Origin: Pycnococcus provasolii
Lineage: Eukaryota; Chlorophyta; Pseudoscourfieldiophyceae; Pseudoscourfieldiales
Reading direction: 5' to 3'
DNA length: 64,000 bases
Assembly (NCBI GenBank): GCA_049487715.1
Contig: CP150556.1
Coordinates: forward strand, 248,001 to 312,000
Positions 17,490 through 28,599 of the stretch are shown piece by piece (the first letter of the stretch is position 1; each line of letters starts with the position of its first letter). A program made the position numbers and the translations under genes. Under the pieces are notes generated by a model. That model ran no database searches, was not told where the DNA came from, and saw only the letters and a list, made by a program, of their open reading frames with translations.

Positions 17490-20112
17490 ATCGCTCGACG
17501 CAGTCGTGGTGGTGGTGGTCGTCCCCGTTCCGTGCGAGAGCTCTCGTGGATGAGAAACTGCCGGCAACGATGCGCTGAGCCGCCTGACGCCAAGCGACGC
17601 CACAGGTGCATTGCGCTGCACCTCCACCCCCATATCCGCTTCTTCTGCCTCCGCAGGCACAGCCACCTCTCTCTCCGCCATGTTTGCCATCGCTTCTTCC
17701 AGGCGATCCAACTCTCGCTGGTTCTCCTCCTCCATCGCACGGAAAAGCTTCCTGGCATGTTTCTGCAGCTGATGCGCCTTGCGGCGAGGCTCTGGACCCG
17801 CGCTGCCTTGAATTTTCTTGATCGCCTGCTGAATCAGATAGGGGGTTGCGTGTGCTAAAGACGACACCGAGCAGATACCCGCTCGGCACAGTGCCACGGC
17901 CAGAGGTTTCGTCATGTACTTCACAGCCATGAGCTGAACCACCTCAGGCTGCGCGCCGAGACCAACAGTCTTCTTCGCGTTGCCGAACACGCATGCAAGA
18001 TCTTTCAGCTCAATGCCGTCGGCGAATCGCTCGAACATCGAACAGCGCTTTGCACTGACTCCCATCAGCTCCTGCAAGATGCCCTTGTCGATCTTGTACT
18101 GCTCGGCGATGACCGCAAGACGCGTCGAGTCCATGCACAACTCCATCAACGCGAGCGCGTAGTAGAATGCAGCCACCGTCTTCTCCACTTCAGCTTTCTT
18201 CTTCGCAGATAAACGTCCGGCAGCAATTGCTTCCACCACCCGTTGAGGAGCGTGCTTCTTTGCGACGCTCACCGCCCCTCGAGGCAAGTGCGATTTGTCG
18301 CCGGGACGATACAACATATCTCTGAGGCGTATCACGTGATCCTGCTGGATACTCGACGCTCGAGGCTCGCCGTACAGGCCGAGATAAATGGGTTCAAGAT
18401 GAGAGAGCAGGACGATGCCATCATCGCATGCCGCCGTCAGGAACTTTGCCACATTCACGGCATCATGCGGGCGGACGCCAGATGATGCAGCAGCCTTGCC
18501 AAGCTTCGTTCCATCGAGCACGCTGCCTTCGTGCAGCACCTGCATCTGCTTTTTCTCAATCAGGTGTTTAAAGGCAAATTCGGCAGCAACCTTGATTGGC
18601 GGCTCCGGCGGTTCGGCAGATGCAGGGCCTGTCGTTGCCACATGCTGGTGCGTCTCCTCCTCCTCCGTCACATCGGCAGCAGCCGCAGCCGTAGCTTCGT
18701 CGTCGACGGTGGCAGTGACAGATCCCTTCGTCGTATGAGCTGGTGGCAACGACGACTCCTTCGTCAGCAGGAAGCACTTCAGGTACTGCTCGAGATCATC
18801 GCGAGATTGCACGACACCTCCGTTGATCACCTCATGCAGCGCCGCGACCATTTGCCTGCTGCGACCATCGCTGTCAGGACGAAGCGTGCTGATGACGGGA
18901 TCAGGAGCACTCTTGAGCAAAGTCTGCAGATTGTCGAAGGTACAACCCTTGCCCTTGCCCGTGTAGCACAGGTACGCCTCTCCCAGACTATCAATCCCGG
19001 TGCGACCCGCACGGCCAGCCAACTGCAGGTAGTCTCTTGGCGTGAGCATGCAGTCCGCCTGCATCGCGTGCGCCTTGAACGGCTCTCGGAAGATGACGCG
19101 GCGTGCGGGTAGATTCACGCCGGCAGCCAGAGTGCTCGTGGCGAATAGAACGGACACCGCGCCCTGCTTGTACGCGCGCTCGACGATGGCGCGCGACTCG
19201 CGTGTCAGATTAGCATGGTGCCAAGCGCATCCTTGCTCGACACAGCTGGCAAGCTCCTTGTCGTTCTGAATGCGGAGATCAGCCGCATGCTTCGTTCGCC
19301 GGTCGAACACTTCCTGCCTCTCCGCGGAAGTTTTCTTCGAGAGCATCGTCGCGGCGCGAAACTCCGCGTGGTTTCGGATGCGCTCGGCGAGCTTCTTCGC
19401 CTCGATCTCACGCACTGTGTCCCTCCGCCCACGGCTCGAGGATCAGGCGATTCAGCCGGTCTTCCAGCTTTAGGCCCACGATTCTGCGCTCGAGCAGATT
19501 TCCATCAACATCCCACAGCGTACCATTCTTGCTCAAGTCGCAGATATACCTGTGCAGCTGCACAGGTCGTAGGTCGGTTTTGTAGACGCGCGCTGGATGA
19601 AGCCACCGTCCAAAATCGTCGAGGTTTGGGACCGTCGCGGACATCGCGACGATCTGCAGGTGATTGTTGTTTGGGTTGCTGCTGCCGCCGCCGCCGCCAC
19701 CGCCCTTGCCGCTGCGGTAGTGACGCCACCACACCAACTTAGCAAGCATCTGCTCGAGCATGATACCACGGCTCGGCTCACCGACCATGTGCGTCTCGTC
19801 GACGACCACCGTGGCGAGGCGCGGCATGCCCTTGCCCTCCTCGTCCGACGACGCCATGAGCCGCTGTATGACGCCGTTCGCCCTCTCGATTGTGCACACG
19901 ACGATGTTCGCATTGTCGAAGAGCGCGCTGCCCCCCCCCCCCCCCCCCCAAGTCTGAGTATGCTCGTTGGACTTTAAGGTTCGCGCCGTGCACAACCTTT
20001 TCGAGGTGCTCCGCCTTCTCCTCGCACAAGCTGACGAACGGCAGGACGACAAGGCTGACTTTCGTCGGCCTTTCCATGGCGCGTATGTCGTGCGCAGGCA
20101 AGCCTCCACTCT
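17460..20112 (-). pseudogene. DNA polymerase theta helicase domain, broken copy
   Basis: A superfamily-2 helicase reading matching the Pol theta/HELQ group. Motif Ia region KVSLVVLPFVSLCEEKAEHL, IVVCTIERANGVIQRLMASS, motif II VVVDETHMVGEPSRGIMLEQ, motif III LQIVAMSATVPNLDDFGRWL, motif V FATSTLAAGVNLPARRVIF and motif VI YLQLAGRAGRTGIDSLGEAY are all visible. The winged-helix and ratchet regions follow to about 17500. Defects: the Walker A motif is absent, because unrelated sequence joins near 20112. A C homopolymer (about 19930-19949) shifts frame. The segment normally carrying the FCPTK-type motif between ILEPWAEGH and REIEAKKLAERI (about 19410) is missing, with another frame change. In Pol theta this domain displaces RPA and anneals microhomologies. 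The end (17492-17758) is duplicated at 11096-11384. Confidence 0.8.
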
Positions 20113-21100
20113 GCCGTGGGTGTGATTTGAGGCGTGTCCCAGAGAATGAGGCCGAGGAGAGGTGCGACGCTATGGCGCGCGTCGCCGAGCAAATGTGAGA
20201 GCGTTTCCGTGGCTGCGCTGACTGCACCATCCGGTGTTGTATTCGTCTCTTTCGATACGGCTGCGCACGCACGCACGACGGCGTGGGCGAGTGGTAGAAG
20301 GCTTTTGGAAAACGCATCCCAACGCCGTGACATGTAATCGTCTTCGTCATATTCTTGCTGCTGTTCCGTGGTCGCACTCGCAAGCAGCCTCGCAAGCGTC
20401 GAGTCCGTTTGATCCGGTGTGGACGTAGCATCGTCCTCGGACGTCGACGACGACCACGCAGCACGACTTGCTATTCGAAGTGTCTGCTCGCAGCCTGGAC
20501 GCAGGCATGCGGCGGCAAGTCTTCTCCGAGCTCGCGTCGTCTTGGCGCAAGGCCACGCGCACTCCGCAAGAATTCGGTGTGGCTTCTTCCCGCACAGCCT
20601 GAGAACGTGCTCGACGTGCTCGACAGCCTTGTCTTCGTTCGCGGCAGCCGCGGCGGCATCGGCAGCGTCACGTCTCTCCGCGTCAACGAGCATGTGACTC
20701 CAGAGCTTGGCAGCGTCCACTGAACGAGAGCACGCCGTCTGCTCTTGCTCTGTGACGAGTGCGTCCACCGCGTCGACGAGTTCGCGTGCCGTGATTCGTA
20801 TGGCACGCCAAGCGACGGGCACGTGCGTGGACATGTGAGCGTGCAGCTGCTGGTGCTGTTCGTCCGTGGTTGACGATAAGGTTGGAGAGGAGTGCTGTTG
20901 ATGTTCTTTTGTTTGTGAAGGCGGCACGACGTCATCACCCAGCACACCTTCTGACGCGCTTTCCATGAGAATGTCGAGCGAGGCGTGTGCAAAGTGCACG
21001 CGCGCAAGGCGTCGCTGCTGCAGGGAGGAGGAGCTTGACGTGTCATCGAGACTGGCAACCAGTGCCGATGCTAGGGAAATGCGAGTTGAAGGGGGATTCC
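20113..21100 (-). pseudogene. Unknown Ala/helix-rich gene fragment
   Basis: A minus frame from about 21176 to 20113 reads as ordinary globular, helix-rich protein: AWRAIRITARELVDAVDALV, AAKLWSHMLVDAERRDAADA, VEHVLRLCGKKPHRILAECA, RRWDAFSKSLLPLAHAVVRA and TETLSHLLGDARHSVAPLLG. It joins the helicase fragment at one side and repeat-element sequence at the other. I see no start context and no recognisable motif. It is probably a piece of a larger gene caught in the mosaic. Confidence 0.4.
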
Positions 21101-21165
21101 CCATATCCCCTGGGGATATCCCCTGGGCGAAGCAGGCGGCGAGGTCACTCTTGGATCTCCCTCCC

Positions 21166-21280
21166 CCCCTGCGCAAATTCGGTTGTTATGCTGGTCGAGT
21201 CTCGCTGGTCGGGGAGAACCACCCCCCCCCCCCCCCGGGGATCCCGGTCCAGTGGACATTTGTACCGGTGCTTCACCGAC
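21166..21280. repeat. Dispersed repeat element, copy A (variant)
   Basis: It shares CGCAAATTCGGTTGT, the TCTCGCTGGTCGGGGA core, a C-run, and GGGGATCCCGGTCCAGTGG with copies B-D. It then diverges. The adjacent 21473-21500 carries the TCTCGCTGGTCGGGG core in inverted orientation. Confidence 0.7.
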
Positions 21281-21663
21281 AGGTCGGCGTGGCAATAGCG
21301 AGGCGGCAGGCGCGCTGTGGAGATGCGTTGACGCTGCGCTCGATGTCGTGGCGAAGAAGAGCGCGAGGAAGAGTGCCGCCGCCGGCGCGTGAGCAGCGAG
21401 CGTGACGCAGCGCCAGAGACTTTCGGCTGGTGCCCCGAGTCCACCCGCGCATCATCTTCGCTTTCTTCCCCGACCAGCGAGACTCGACCAGCGTCGGGAG
21501 TGGTGGCGAGCGGATCGACGCTGGCTGGACGTGTCGAGCGTGGGCGCCATCGACGCCCACGCGTGCTGGCGTGCACCGTCGACGATGCGGATCACTCGCC
21601 GCATTGCCGGCGAGCTGCACGAGTCGTGGGAAAGTCGCAGCTCGAAGGCGCGCTGCAATCAAA

Positions 21664-21790
21664 ATGACGCGCAAGGAGGTGCACGACTTGTACAATATGA
21701 GGGCGTCAGAGGGAAATGCCGACGACTTACGACACCAGTACTTCATCACAGCACTCGAGACTGTGCGCTCGTGGTTGCGCTCGCCGGGGC
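21664..21790 (+). pseudogene. Small coding-like fragment (MTRKEVHDLYNMR...)
   Basis: The plus frame MTRKEVHDLYNMRASEGNAD followed by YFITALETVRSWLRSPGQ looks like genuine helical protein. It is cut off exactly where repeat copy B begins. Upstream plus frames (21500-21660) may be part of the same gene in another frame. No family was recognised. Confidence 0.3.
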
Positions 21791-21794
21791 AGGA

Positions 21795-21893
21795 CGCTGG
21801 TCGAGTCTCGCTGGTCGGGGAGAAAAATCCCCCCCGGGGATCCCGGTCCAGTGGGACATTCGTAACGGGAGGTTTTTTGATAACGAAAGTATG
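21795..21893. repeat. Dispersed repeat element, copy B
   Basis: It contains CTGGTCGAGTCTCGCTGG, a C-run, GGGGATCCCGGTCCAGTGG, then GTAACGGGAGGTTTTTTGAT and AACGAAAGTA. It sits directly at the 3' flank of coiled-coil copy 1. Confidence 0.75.
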
Positions 21894-22828
21894 CATCAAA
21901 TCAACAATTTAAAATGTACAAACTACAAGTTACAAAACTTTGAGGCACGTATCGTCTCACACAACTACACGCCGGCGGCACCCCCGTGCAAGAGAAGTGC
22001 GCGCGCCGTGCTCTTCGCGCGCGCTGAGCTGTCACCGTTCGCATGCGACCGGCTCGAAGGCACACCTCCAGCTGAAGACTTCAGGTTAAGAGCCGGAGGC
22101 TGCTGATGCCTTTGCTGTTGCGTCGTCGCCTTTGTCATCATCAGCTCAAGCTGGCCTTTCAGCGTGTCTCGCTCGGCGCACGCGTCTCGCTCGCGGCGCT
22201 CGGAAGCGAGACGGTCCGCACGACAGCGTGCCACCTCCGCCTCGAGCGCACGCTCGCGCTCGGTGCTAGCCGCAAGCCTCGTCTCGGCATTGCTCAGCGA
22301 CATGCGTGAGGACTCAGCAGATGCCTTGGCGGCGTCTAGGTCGCGCTGCATCGTTGCGTGCCTGGCGCCGCTTTCCTCGAGGCGTGCCGCCTGAACGGCA
22401 GCAGCTTGCTTGCTCGCATTTGCCTCAGCACTCGCCTTGGCCGTCTCAGCGGAGGCGAGCCAAGCACCCCAATTGGACGCGCTCGCCAGCTTGCTTCGAA
22501 TCTCAGCCGTCTCGCGTCGCAGGCTGTCCACCTCCGCACTCAGCGCGTCGCGCTCACTTGTCAGTGTGTCCACCTGCCTTGCACTTTCGTCCCGTTCTTT
22601 CGTCACCGTTTCGAGTTTGGCTGACAGCTTGTCCGCCTCCTTGCTCGCCTTTGTGTTTGCCTCCCTCTGCTCCGCGACCGTCGCAAGCAGCCGGTCGCGC
22701 TGACTAGCCGCCTCGTCGCGCGCTCTCCGCGAGCTGTCGAGCTCCGCCGCGGCAGCATTCAGCTCATATGGCGCTGCCGAATAGACAAAGTCTATAACGT
22801 TCCTGAATTGAGCGATCTTAGCAACCAT
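21894..22828 (-). CDS. Coiled-coil protein, truncated copy 1
   Basis: The CDS is 22828-21965 (287 residues). It carries 3' flanking sequence (21894-21964) matching the flank of the full gene at 29903-29976. The protein starts with 22 residues not found in the full gene (MVAKIAQFRNVIDFVYSAAP). It then enters the shared coiled coil at LNAAAAELDSSRRARDEAAS and runs to the full gene's C-terminus (Gln/His-rich, then basic). It thus lacks about the first 150 residues of the parent. Whether it is expressed is unknown. It forms the first unit of the 676-bp tandem array. Confidence 0.55.
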
Positions 22829-22841
22829 CTTCGCTTCTTAT

Positions 22842-23504
22842 TCAAAAATTTCGTACATTTTTCCATCGCATCCGAATTATGACTAGACGGTCCGCACGAC
22901 AGCGTGCCACCTCCGCCTCGAGCGCACGCTCGCGCTCGGTGCTAGCCGCAAGCCTCGTCTCGGCATTGCTCAGCGACATGCGTGAGGACTTCGCAGATGC
23001 CTTGGCGGCGTCTAGGTCGCGCTGCATCGTTGCGTGCCTGGCGCCGCTTTCCTCGAGGCGTGCCGCCTGAACGGCAGCAGCTTGCTTGCTCGCATTTGCC
23101 TCAGCACTCGCCTTGGCCGTCTCAGCGGAGGCGAGCCAAGCACCCCAATTGGACGCGCTCGCCAGCTTGCTTCGAATCTCAGCCGTCTCGCGTCGCAGGC
23201 TGTCCACCTCCGCACTCAGCGCGTCGCGCTCACTTGTCAGTGTGTCCACCTGCCTTGCACTTTCGTCCCGTTCTTTCGTCACCGTTTCGAGTTTGGCTGA
23301 CAGCTTGTCCGCCTCCTTGCTCGCCTTTGTGTTTGCCTCCCTCTGCTCCGCGACCGTCGCAAGCAGCCGGTCGCGCTGACTAGCCGCCTCGTCGCGCGCT
23401 CTCCGCGAGCTGTCGAGCTCCGCCGCGGCAGCATTCAGCTCATATGGCGCTGCCGAATAGACAAAGTCTATAACGTTACTGAATTGAGCGATCTTAGCAA
23501 CCAT
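22842..23504 (-). CDS. Coiled-coil protein, internal fragment copy 2
   Basis: A 220-residue frame with the seam-derived start (MVAKIAQFSNVIDFVYSAAP), then the shared coiled coil to VARCRADRL. It then runs into the next seam, giving a foreign end (VIIRMRWKNVRNF). It lacks both ends of the parent protein. It arose by tandem duplication; a protein product is doubtful. Confidence 0.4.
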   Translation of the reverse strand: MVAKIAQFSNVIDFVYSAAPYELNAAAAELDSSRRARDEAASQRDRLLATVAEQREANTKASKEADKLSAKLETVTKERDESARQVDTLTSERDALSAEVDSLRRETAEIRSKLASASNWGAWLASAETAKASAEANASKQAAAVQAARLEESGARHATMQRDLDAAKASAKSSRMSLSNAETRLAASTERERALEAEVARCRADRLVIIRMRWKNVRNF

Positions 23505-23517
23505 CTTCGCTTCTTAT

Positions 23518-24180
23518 TCAAAAATTTCGTACATTTTTCCATCGCATCCGAATTATGACTAGACGGTCCGCACGACAGCGTGCCACCTCCGCCTCGAGCG
23601 CACGCTCGCGCTCGGTGCTAGCCGCAAGCCTCGTCTCGGCATTGCTCAGCGACATGCGTGAGGACTCAGCAGATGCCTTGGCGGCGTCTAGGTCGCGCTG
23701 CATCGTTGCGTGCCTGGCGCCGCTTTCCTCGAGGCGTGCCGCCTGAACGGCAGCAGCTTGCTTGCTCGCATTTGCCTCAGCACTCGCCTTGGCCGTCTCA
23801 GCGGAGGCGAGCCAAGCACCCCAATTGGACGCGCTCGCCAGCTTGCTTCGAATCTCAGCCGTCTCGCGTCGCAGGCTGTCCACCTCCGCACTCAGCGCGT
23901 CGCGCTCACTTGTCAGTGTGTCCACCTGCCTTGCACTTTCGTCCCGTTCTTTCGTCACCGTTTCGAGTTTGGCTGACAGCTTGTCCGCCTCCTTGCTCGC
24001 CTTTGTGTTTGCCTCCCTCTGCTCCGCGACCGTCGCAAGCAGCCGGTCGCGCTGACTAGCCGCCTCGTCGCGCGCTCTCCGCGAGCTGTCGAGCTCCGCC
24101 GCGGCAGCATTCAGCTCATATGGCGCTGCCGAATAGACAAAGTCTATAACGTTACTGAATTGAGCGATCTTAGCAACCAT
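23518..24180 (-). CDS. Coiled-coil protein, internal fragment copy 3
   Basis: Same structure and length as copy 2 and nearly identical to it. One clear difference is ASAESSRM here versus ASAKSSRM in copy 2. Its upstream seam lies next to the alpha/beta-hydrolase pseudogene instead of another unit, so this is the outermost unit of the array. Confidence 0.4.
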   Translation of the reverse strand: MVAKIAQFSNVIDFVYSAAPYELNAAAAELDSSRRARDEAASQRDRLLATVAEQREANTKASKEADKLSAKLETVTKERDESARQVDTLTSERDALSAEVDSLRRETAEIRSKLASASNWGAWLASAETAKASAEANASKQAAAVQAARLEESGARHATMQRDLDAAKASAESSRMSLSNAETRLAASTERERALEAEVARCRADRLVIIRMRWKNVRNF

Positions 24181-24236
24181 CTTCGCTTCTTATTCAAAAA
24201 TTTCGTACATTTTTCCATCGCATCCGAATTATGACT

Positions 24237-25440
24237 TACATTACTTGTCAACGCCTCCACCACGGCGGCGCTTTCCTCCGACCCGGGTCCCGTCGGCGAT
24301 GTCACCTTTGCCACCGTGACGCGAGCTTTTGCTCGGCGTGCAGCTTTTGATGGAGCAACAGCGCAAGCGCGGAACGAAGCCTGGTTGCGACTACTCGTCT
24401 GGAGAGTCATCTCCGGATCTCGCCGCATGCATCCCAGCGCCAGAACGTCCGCGCTCAGAGGGTGCCGTAGCTGCACGGATCGTGCCATCCTCGCTCCAAA
24501 TGTCCCAAAAGAAGCATGCGCCCGTCGCGATTTGCTTATTGAAGTAAGGATTCGGCGATTCGGCAGCGGTGGCAGAAGGCGTCGCGCGTCGTCTCCACGG
24601 GATTCACGCCGCACTCGATCGACGGCGGCGCGGCAACGAAGCAATGGCTCGCGTTACGAATCAGCACGCTGACGCGCGGCGAGTCCGTCATCCGCTCGTA
24701 GAGAAAGTCCACCCCGTCCGTGGTTGCTCCCATGCGGTCATTCTCGCCCGCGACGATGAGACCCGACAGCCCGGGCGCGCGGTGAGGTTGGACATCGACT
24801 CGCGCGTGCCCACACCACCCTGCTCAATCGGCAAGCCTGGCGTTGGCGCGAGCGCCGCGAAGCTGCGAAACCGCACCTGACCGCAAGTCGCCTCGCCCTG
24901 CACCGCGCACGTGCGCGCGACGCTAGCAGCCACCGCACCGCCCACGGAGAATCCGCTGATTGCCATTCGATGCGCGTCGACACGCCCGCGAAGCGCATCC
25001 GCCTACGCCACTCACGATGCGTCGTACGGAATCGTTTGCACGCGGCTGTCCGGGAAGGGTGGCACGTCGCGCCCAGCCTTCTTTCTTCTTCCGGGCAAGC
25101 GAAACGTTGACGTCGTCGGCGTCTTCATCTTCGCATTCGCCGAAAAGGCTTGACCCGAGAGGTCGGGGTAGGCTGCGGCGAGCACCGCGTGAAGTCCCAT
25201 GACAGGATGAGCGGTATGCATCAGGTACGCCTCGATGCCTTGGCAGTTGGCGCAAGCACGAACGCCGCTCGTGGCGTGGTGCAGGCTATACGCCACGGCA
25301 AACCCGTGGCTTGCGAGGTGCGTGAGCGTGGCTGAGTCCTTTGACGCGCGCCCACGTTCCAGCGTCCATGCCGAAGAGCGGGTACACCAACGAGATGAGA
25401 GGAAGTCAGCGCCGCTGTGCGAGGGAGAAATCCCTTGATC
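24237..25440 (-). pseudogene. Alpha/beta hydrolase (lipase/esterase type), broken copy 1
   Basis: Minus-strand pieces in order: DSATLTHLASHGFAVAYSLH and HPVMGLHAVLAAAYPDLSGQ, then the nucleophile elbow ISGFSVGGAVAASVART. Next are LPIEQGGVGTRESMSNLTAR, the acid region IVAGENDRMGATTDGVDFLY and the His region VLIRNASHCFVAAPPSIECG. The end is NPYFNKQIATGACFFWDIWS. The Ser-Asp-His order fits esterases of the dienelactone-hydrolase/cutinase-like groups. One base is missing between ...NLTARPG and LSGLIVAG (about 24768-24776), and further frame changes occur in the first part and near 24560. Both duplicated copies share the first defect, so it predates the duplication. Confidence 0.6.
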
Positions 25441-25447
25441 CGCCGAT

Positions 25448-25565
25448 GCCGCAAATTCGGTTGTCACGCTGGGTCTCGCTGGTCGGGGAAGAAAAAAAAA
25501 ATCCCCCCCGGGGATCCCGGTCCAGTGGGACATTTGTAACGGGAGGTTTTTTGATAACGAAAGTA
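25448..25565. repeat. Dispersed repeat element, copy C
   Basis: Core features as in copy B, with an A-run before the C-run. It is the same sequence as copy D in the second segmental copy. Confidence 0.8.
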
Positions 25566-25734
25566 AACAATGTCGCCCACGCGCCCGGTTTGGAGTGGCA
25601 TGGTGCGGTGTGCGACGCAGCCTGACACAATGTCGCCCACGCGCGCCCGCCGCCTGAGCAAAATCGGGAGGACGCGCCGCACGTGGCGGTCTGGCGGATG
25701 CCGTCGATGCATCCAAGTGATCAAGGAGTTCGCT

Positions 25735-25921
25735 ACGGAGCTTGAGGCAGCCGTCGCGCACGACGTCTTCTGTGACCAGCGAGGAATAAAGTGCTTGCGC
25801 AATTTCGTACGTCTGCGAGAAGAGCCAGAAAAGCGCGACCTCACGGACCCTCAGGTGCTCGAGGAGGAGGAGGAGCGCCTCGCCAGCATAGACGCACAAC
25901 CAAAGAAGAAACCAGTCACCA
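25735..25921 (+). pseudogene. AP2-like gene fragment 1
   Basis: It reads EFATELEAAVAHDVFCDQRG, KCLRNFVRLREEPEKRDLTD and a Glu-rich linker, as in the gene at 9026-10240. It differs by small indels and substitutions, for example DQRG versus DLKR. The fragment begins and ends abruptly. Confidence 0.8.
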
Positions 25922-26527
25922 TGCAGTCTGTGCCGTCATAAGTGCTGCGCTGCCCTTGACATCGAATTCATTTTTCTTCGCATCGTCGAATTCTCCATTC
26001 GAGAAAGCGATCTCGTAGACTTGCGTATTCGTATCGTATCCAACGATGAGTCCATCCCATCCGGGCCAGGCGTGCAGTTCAACCTTGCGGAACATGTTCT
26101 GCTCAGGCTTTGCGTGCTGCAGTACTTGATCCCATACCTCTGGATGATACTCGAGAAGTCCAATGAGATAAACGAAGGTGGTACCTTTGTTTGCGGTGTG
26201 TATCTCTGCAACTGAATTGATGAAATCGCCCTCTTGCCAGAGGAACACATCTTTGACTCTGATGTCCTCTAAACGAGTGTTCCGACGTAGTCCCTCTAGC
26301 GCATGGATAGCGTATGCAGCTGCTGGGGATTGATGGAATGTGGTGTCGATCGTCATGTCGAAGTCGAGTGGCGGTGCCACCTCGACGCAGAAGAAGTTGT
26401 CGACGATCTTGATGGGGTACGTGTTTCCTCTGTTGTCGTAGAGCTCGAGTCTGCTGAGCGAGACGTCCCAGCCGTTGGCCGCGAGCTGCACGAGCGACAG
26501 AAGATTTCGTGAGATGGTTGTGCAAGT
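25916..26527 (-). mobile_element. Ty1/copia-like polyprotein remnant fused to coiled-coil sequence
   Basis: In frame with coiled-coil copy 4, the protein continues into ISRNLLSLVQLAANGWDVSL. This resembles the pre-integrase region of copia polyproteins (NLLSV.QL...G..V). It later reads ELHAWPGWDGLIVGYDTNTQ and VYEIAFSNGEFDDAKKNEFD, like the integrase C-terminal stretch (GIFVGYD..TK.YRV). The integrase catalytic core is not visible between them. No LTRs were found. The segment occurs only once, between the two copies of the segmental duplication. Confidence 0.45.
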
Positions 26528-27340
26528 TATCACCTCACCGTTCGCATGCGACCGGCTCGAAGGCGCACCTGCTGCACCTCCAGCTGAAGACTTCAGGTTA
26601 AGAGCCGGAGGCTGCTGATGCCTTTGCTGTTGCGTCGTCGCCTTTGTCATCATCAGCTCAAGCTGGCCTTTCAGCGTGTCTCGCTCGGCGCACGCGTCTC
26701 GCTCGCGGCGCTCGGAAGCGAGACGGTCCGCACGACAGCGTGCCACCTCCGCCTCGAGCGCACGCTCGCGCTCGGTGCTAGCCGCAAGCCTCGTCTCGGC
26801 ATTGCTCAGCGACATGCGTGAGGACTCAGCAGATGCCTTGGCGGCGTCTAGGTCGCGCTGCATCGTTGCGTGCCTGGCGCCGCTTTCCTCGAGGCGTGCC
26901 GCCTGAACGGCAGCAGCTTGCTTGCTCGCATTTGCCTCAGCACTCGCCTTGGCCGTCTCAGCGGAGGCGAGCCAAGCACCCCAATTGGACGCGCTCGCCA
27001 GCTTGCTTCGAATCTCAGCCGTCTCGCGTCGCAGGCTGTCCACCTCCGCACTCAGCGCGTCGCGCTCACTTGTCAGTGTGTCCACCTGCCTTGCACTTTC
27101 GTCCCGTTCTTTCGTCACCGTTTCGAGTTTGGCTGACAGCTTGTCCGCCTCCTTGCTCGCCTTTGTGTTTGCCTCCCTCTGCTCCGCGACCGTCGCAAGC
27201 AGCCGGTCGCGCTGACTAGCCGCCTCGTCGCGCGCTCTCCGCGAGCTGTCGAGCTCCGCCGCGGCAGCATTCAGCTCATATGGCGCTGCCGAATAGACAA
27301 AGTCTATAACGTTACTGAATTGAGCGATCTTAGCAACCAT
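26528..27340 (-). CDS. Coiled-coil protein, truncated copy 4 (fused downstream)
   Basis: It has the seam-derived start (MVAKIAQFSNVIDF) and the shared coiled coil through the Gln/His-rich region. At SSRSHANGE it runs in frame into the copia-like remnant; the whole frame, 27340-25916, is 474 residues. It carries a small insertion (SSAGGAAGAPSS) relative to copies 1 and 5. The fusion looks accidental. Confidence 0.45.
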
Positions 27341-27396
27341 CTTCGCTTCTTATTCAAAAATTTCGTACATTTTTCCATCGCATCCGAATTATGACT

Positions 27397-28592
27397 TACA
27401 TTACTTGTCAACGCCTCCACCACGGCGGCGCTTTCCTCCGACCCGGGTCCCGTCGGCGATGTCACCTTTGCCACCGTGACGCGAGCTTTTGCTCGGCGTG
27501 CAGCTTTTGATGGAGCAACAGCGCAAGCGCGGAACGAAGCCTGGTTGCGACTACTCGTCTGGAGAGTCATCTCCGGATCTCGCCGCATGCATCCCAGCGC
27601 CAGAACGTCCGCGCTCAGAGGGTGCCGTAGCTGCACGGATCGTGCCATCCTCGCTCCAAATGTCCCAAAAGAAGCATGCGCCCGTCGCGATTTGCTTATT
27701 GAAGTAAGGATTCGGCAGCGGTGGCAGAAGGCGTCGCGCGTCGTCTCCACGGGATTCACGCCGCACTCGATCGACGGCGGCGCGGCAACGAAGCAATGGC
27801 TCGCGTTACGAATCAGCACGCTGACGCGCGGCGAGTCCGTCATCCGCTCGTAGAGAAAGTCCACCCCGTCCGTGGTTGCTCCCATGCGGTCATTCTCGCC
27901 CGCGACGATGAGACCCGACAGCCCGGGCGCGCGGTGAGGTTGGACATCGACTCGCGCGTGCCCACACCACCCTGCTCAATCGGCAAGCCTGGCGTTGGCG
28001 CGAGCGCCGCGAAGCTGCGAAACCGCACCTGACCGCAAGTCGCCTCGCCCTGCACCGCGCACGTGCGCGCGACGCTAGCAGCCACCGCACCGCCCACGGA
28101 GAATCCGCTGATTGCCATTCGATGCGCGTCGACACGCCCGCGAAGCGCATCCGCCTACGCCACTCACGATGCGTCGTACGGAATCGTTTGCACGCGGCTG
28201 TCCGGGAAGGGTGGCACGTCGCGCCCAGCCTTCTTTCTTCTTCCGGGCAAGCGAAACGTTGACGTCGTCGGCGTCTTCATCTTCGCATTCGCCGAAAAGG
28301 CTTGACCCGAGAGGTCGGGGTAGGCTGCGGCGAGCACCGCGTGAAGTCCCATGACAGGATGAGCGGTATGCATCAGGTACGCCTCGATGCCTTGGCAGTT
28401 GGCGCAAGCACGAACGCCGCTCGTGGCGTGGTGCAGGCTATACGCCACGGCAAACCCGTGGCTTGCGAGGTGCGTGAGCGTGGCTGAGTCCTTTGACGCG
28501 CGCCCACGTTCCAGCGTCCATGCCGAAGAGCGGGTACACCAACGAGATGAGAGGAAGTCAGCGCCGCTGTGCGAGGGAGAAATCCCTTGATC
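27397..28592 (-). pseudogene. Alpha/beta hydrolase, broken copy 2
   Basis: Near-identical to the copy at 24237-25440, including the frameshift after NLTARPG. It lacks 8 bp relative to copy 1 (about 27712), so the C-terminal pieces fall in different frames. Confidence 0.6.
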
Positions 28593-28599
28593 CGCCGAT

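Larger units (their letters stand above)
22209..24236. repeat. 676-bp tandem array, three units
   Basis: The AGACGGTCCG anchor occurs at 22209, 22885 and 23561, an exact 676-bp period. Units are near-identical; differences include CTCAGC versus TTCGC near 22314/22990 and C versus A near 22802/23478. Each unit is an internal coiled-coil segment plus about 120 bp of foreign seam sequence with an A/T-rich end (for example 24120-24236). The seam supplies a new ATG and leader to each coiled-coil segment. Confidence 0.95.
23561..25923. repeat. Segmental duplication, copy 1
   Basis: The sequence matches 26721-29075 at offset 3160, becoming 3152 after an 8-bp difference near 24552-24565. It includes one 676-bp unit, the hydrolase pseudogene, repeat element C and the AP2-like fragment. 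Confidence 0.95.

Noticed and set aside
17460-19415. Functional stand-alone helicase gene
   Set aside because: Walker A and a between-domain motif are missing and frames change twice, so a broken Pol theta copy is the better reading.
22209-24236. CRISPR-like regular repeat spacing
   Set aside because: Units are 676 bp with no unique spacers; it is a tandem gene-fragment array in a eukaryote.
25916-26527. Complete LTR retrotransposon
   Set aside because: Only scattered copia-like motifs occur; no LTRs, reverse transcriptase or primer-binding site were seen.
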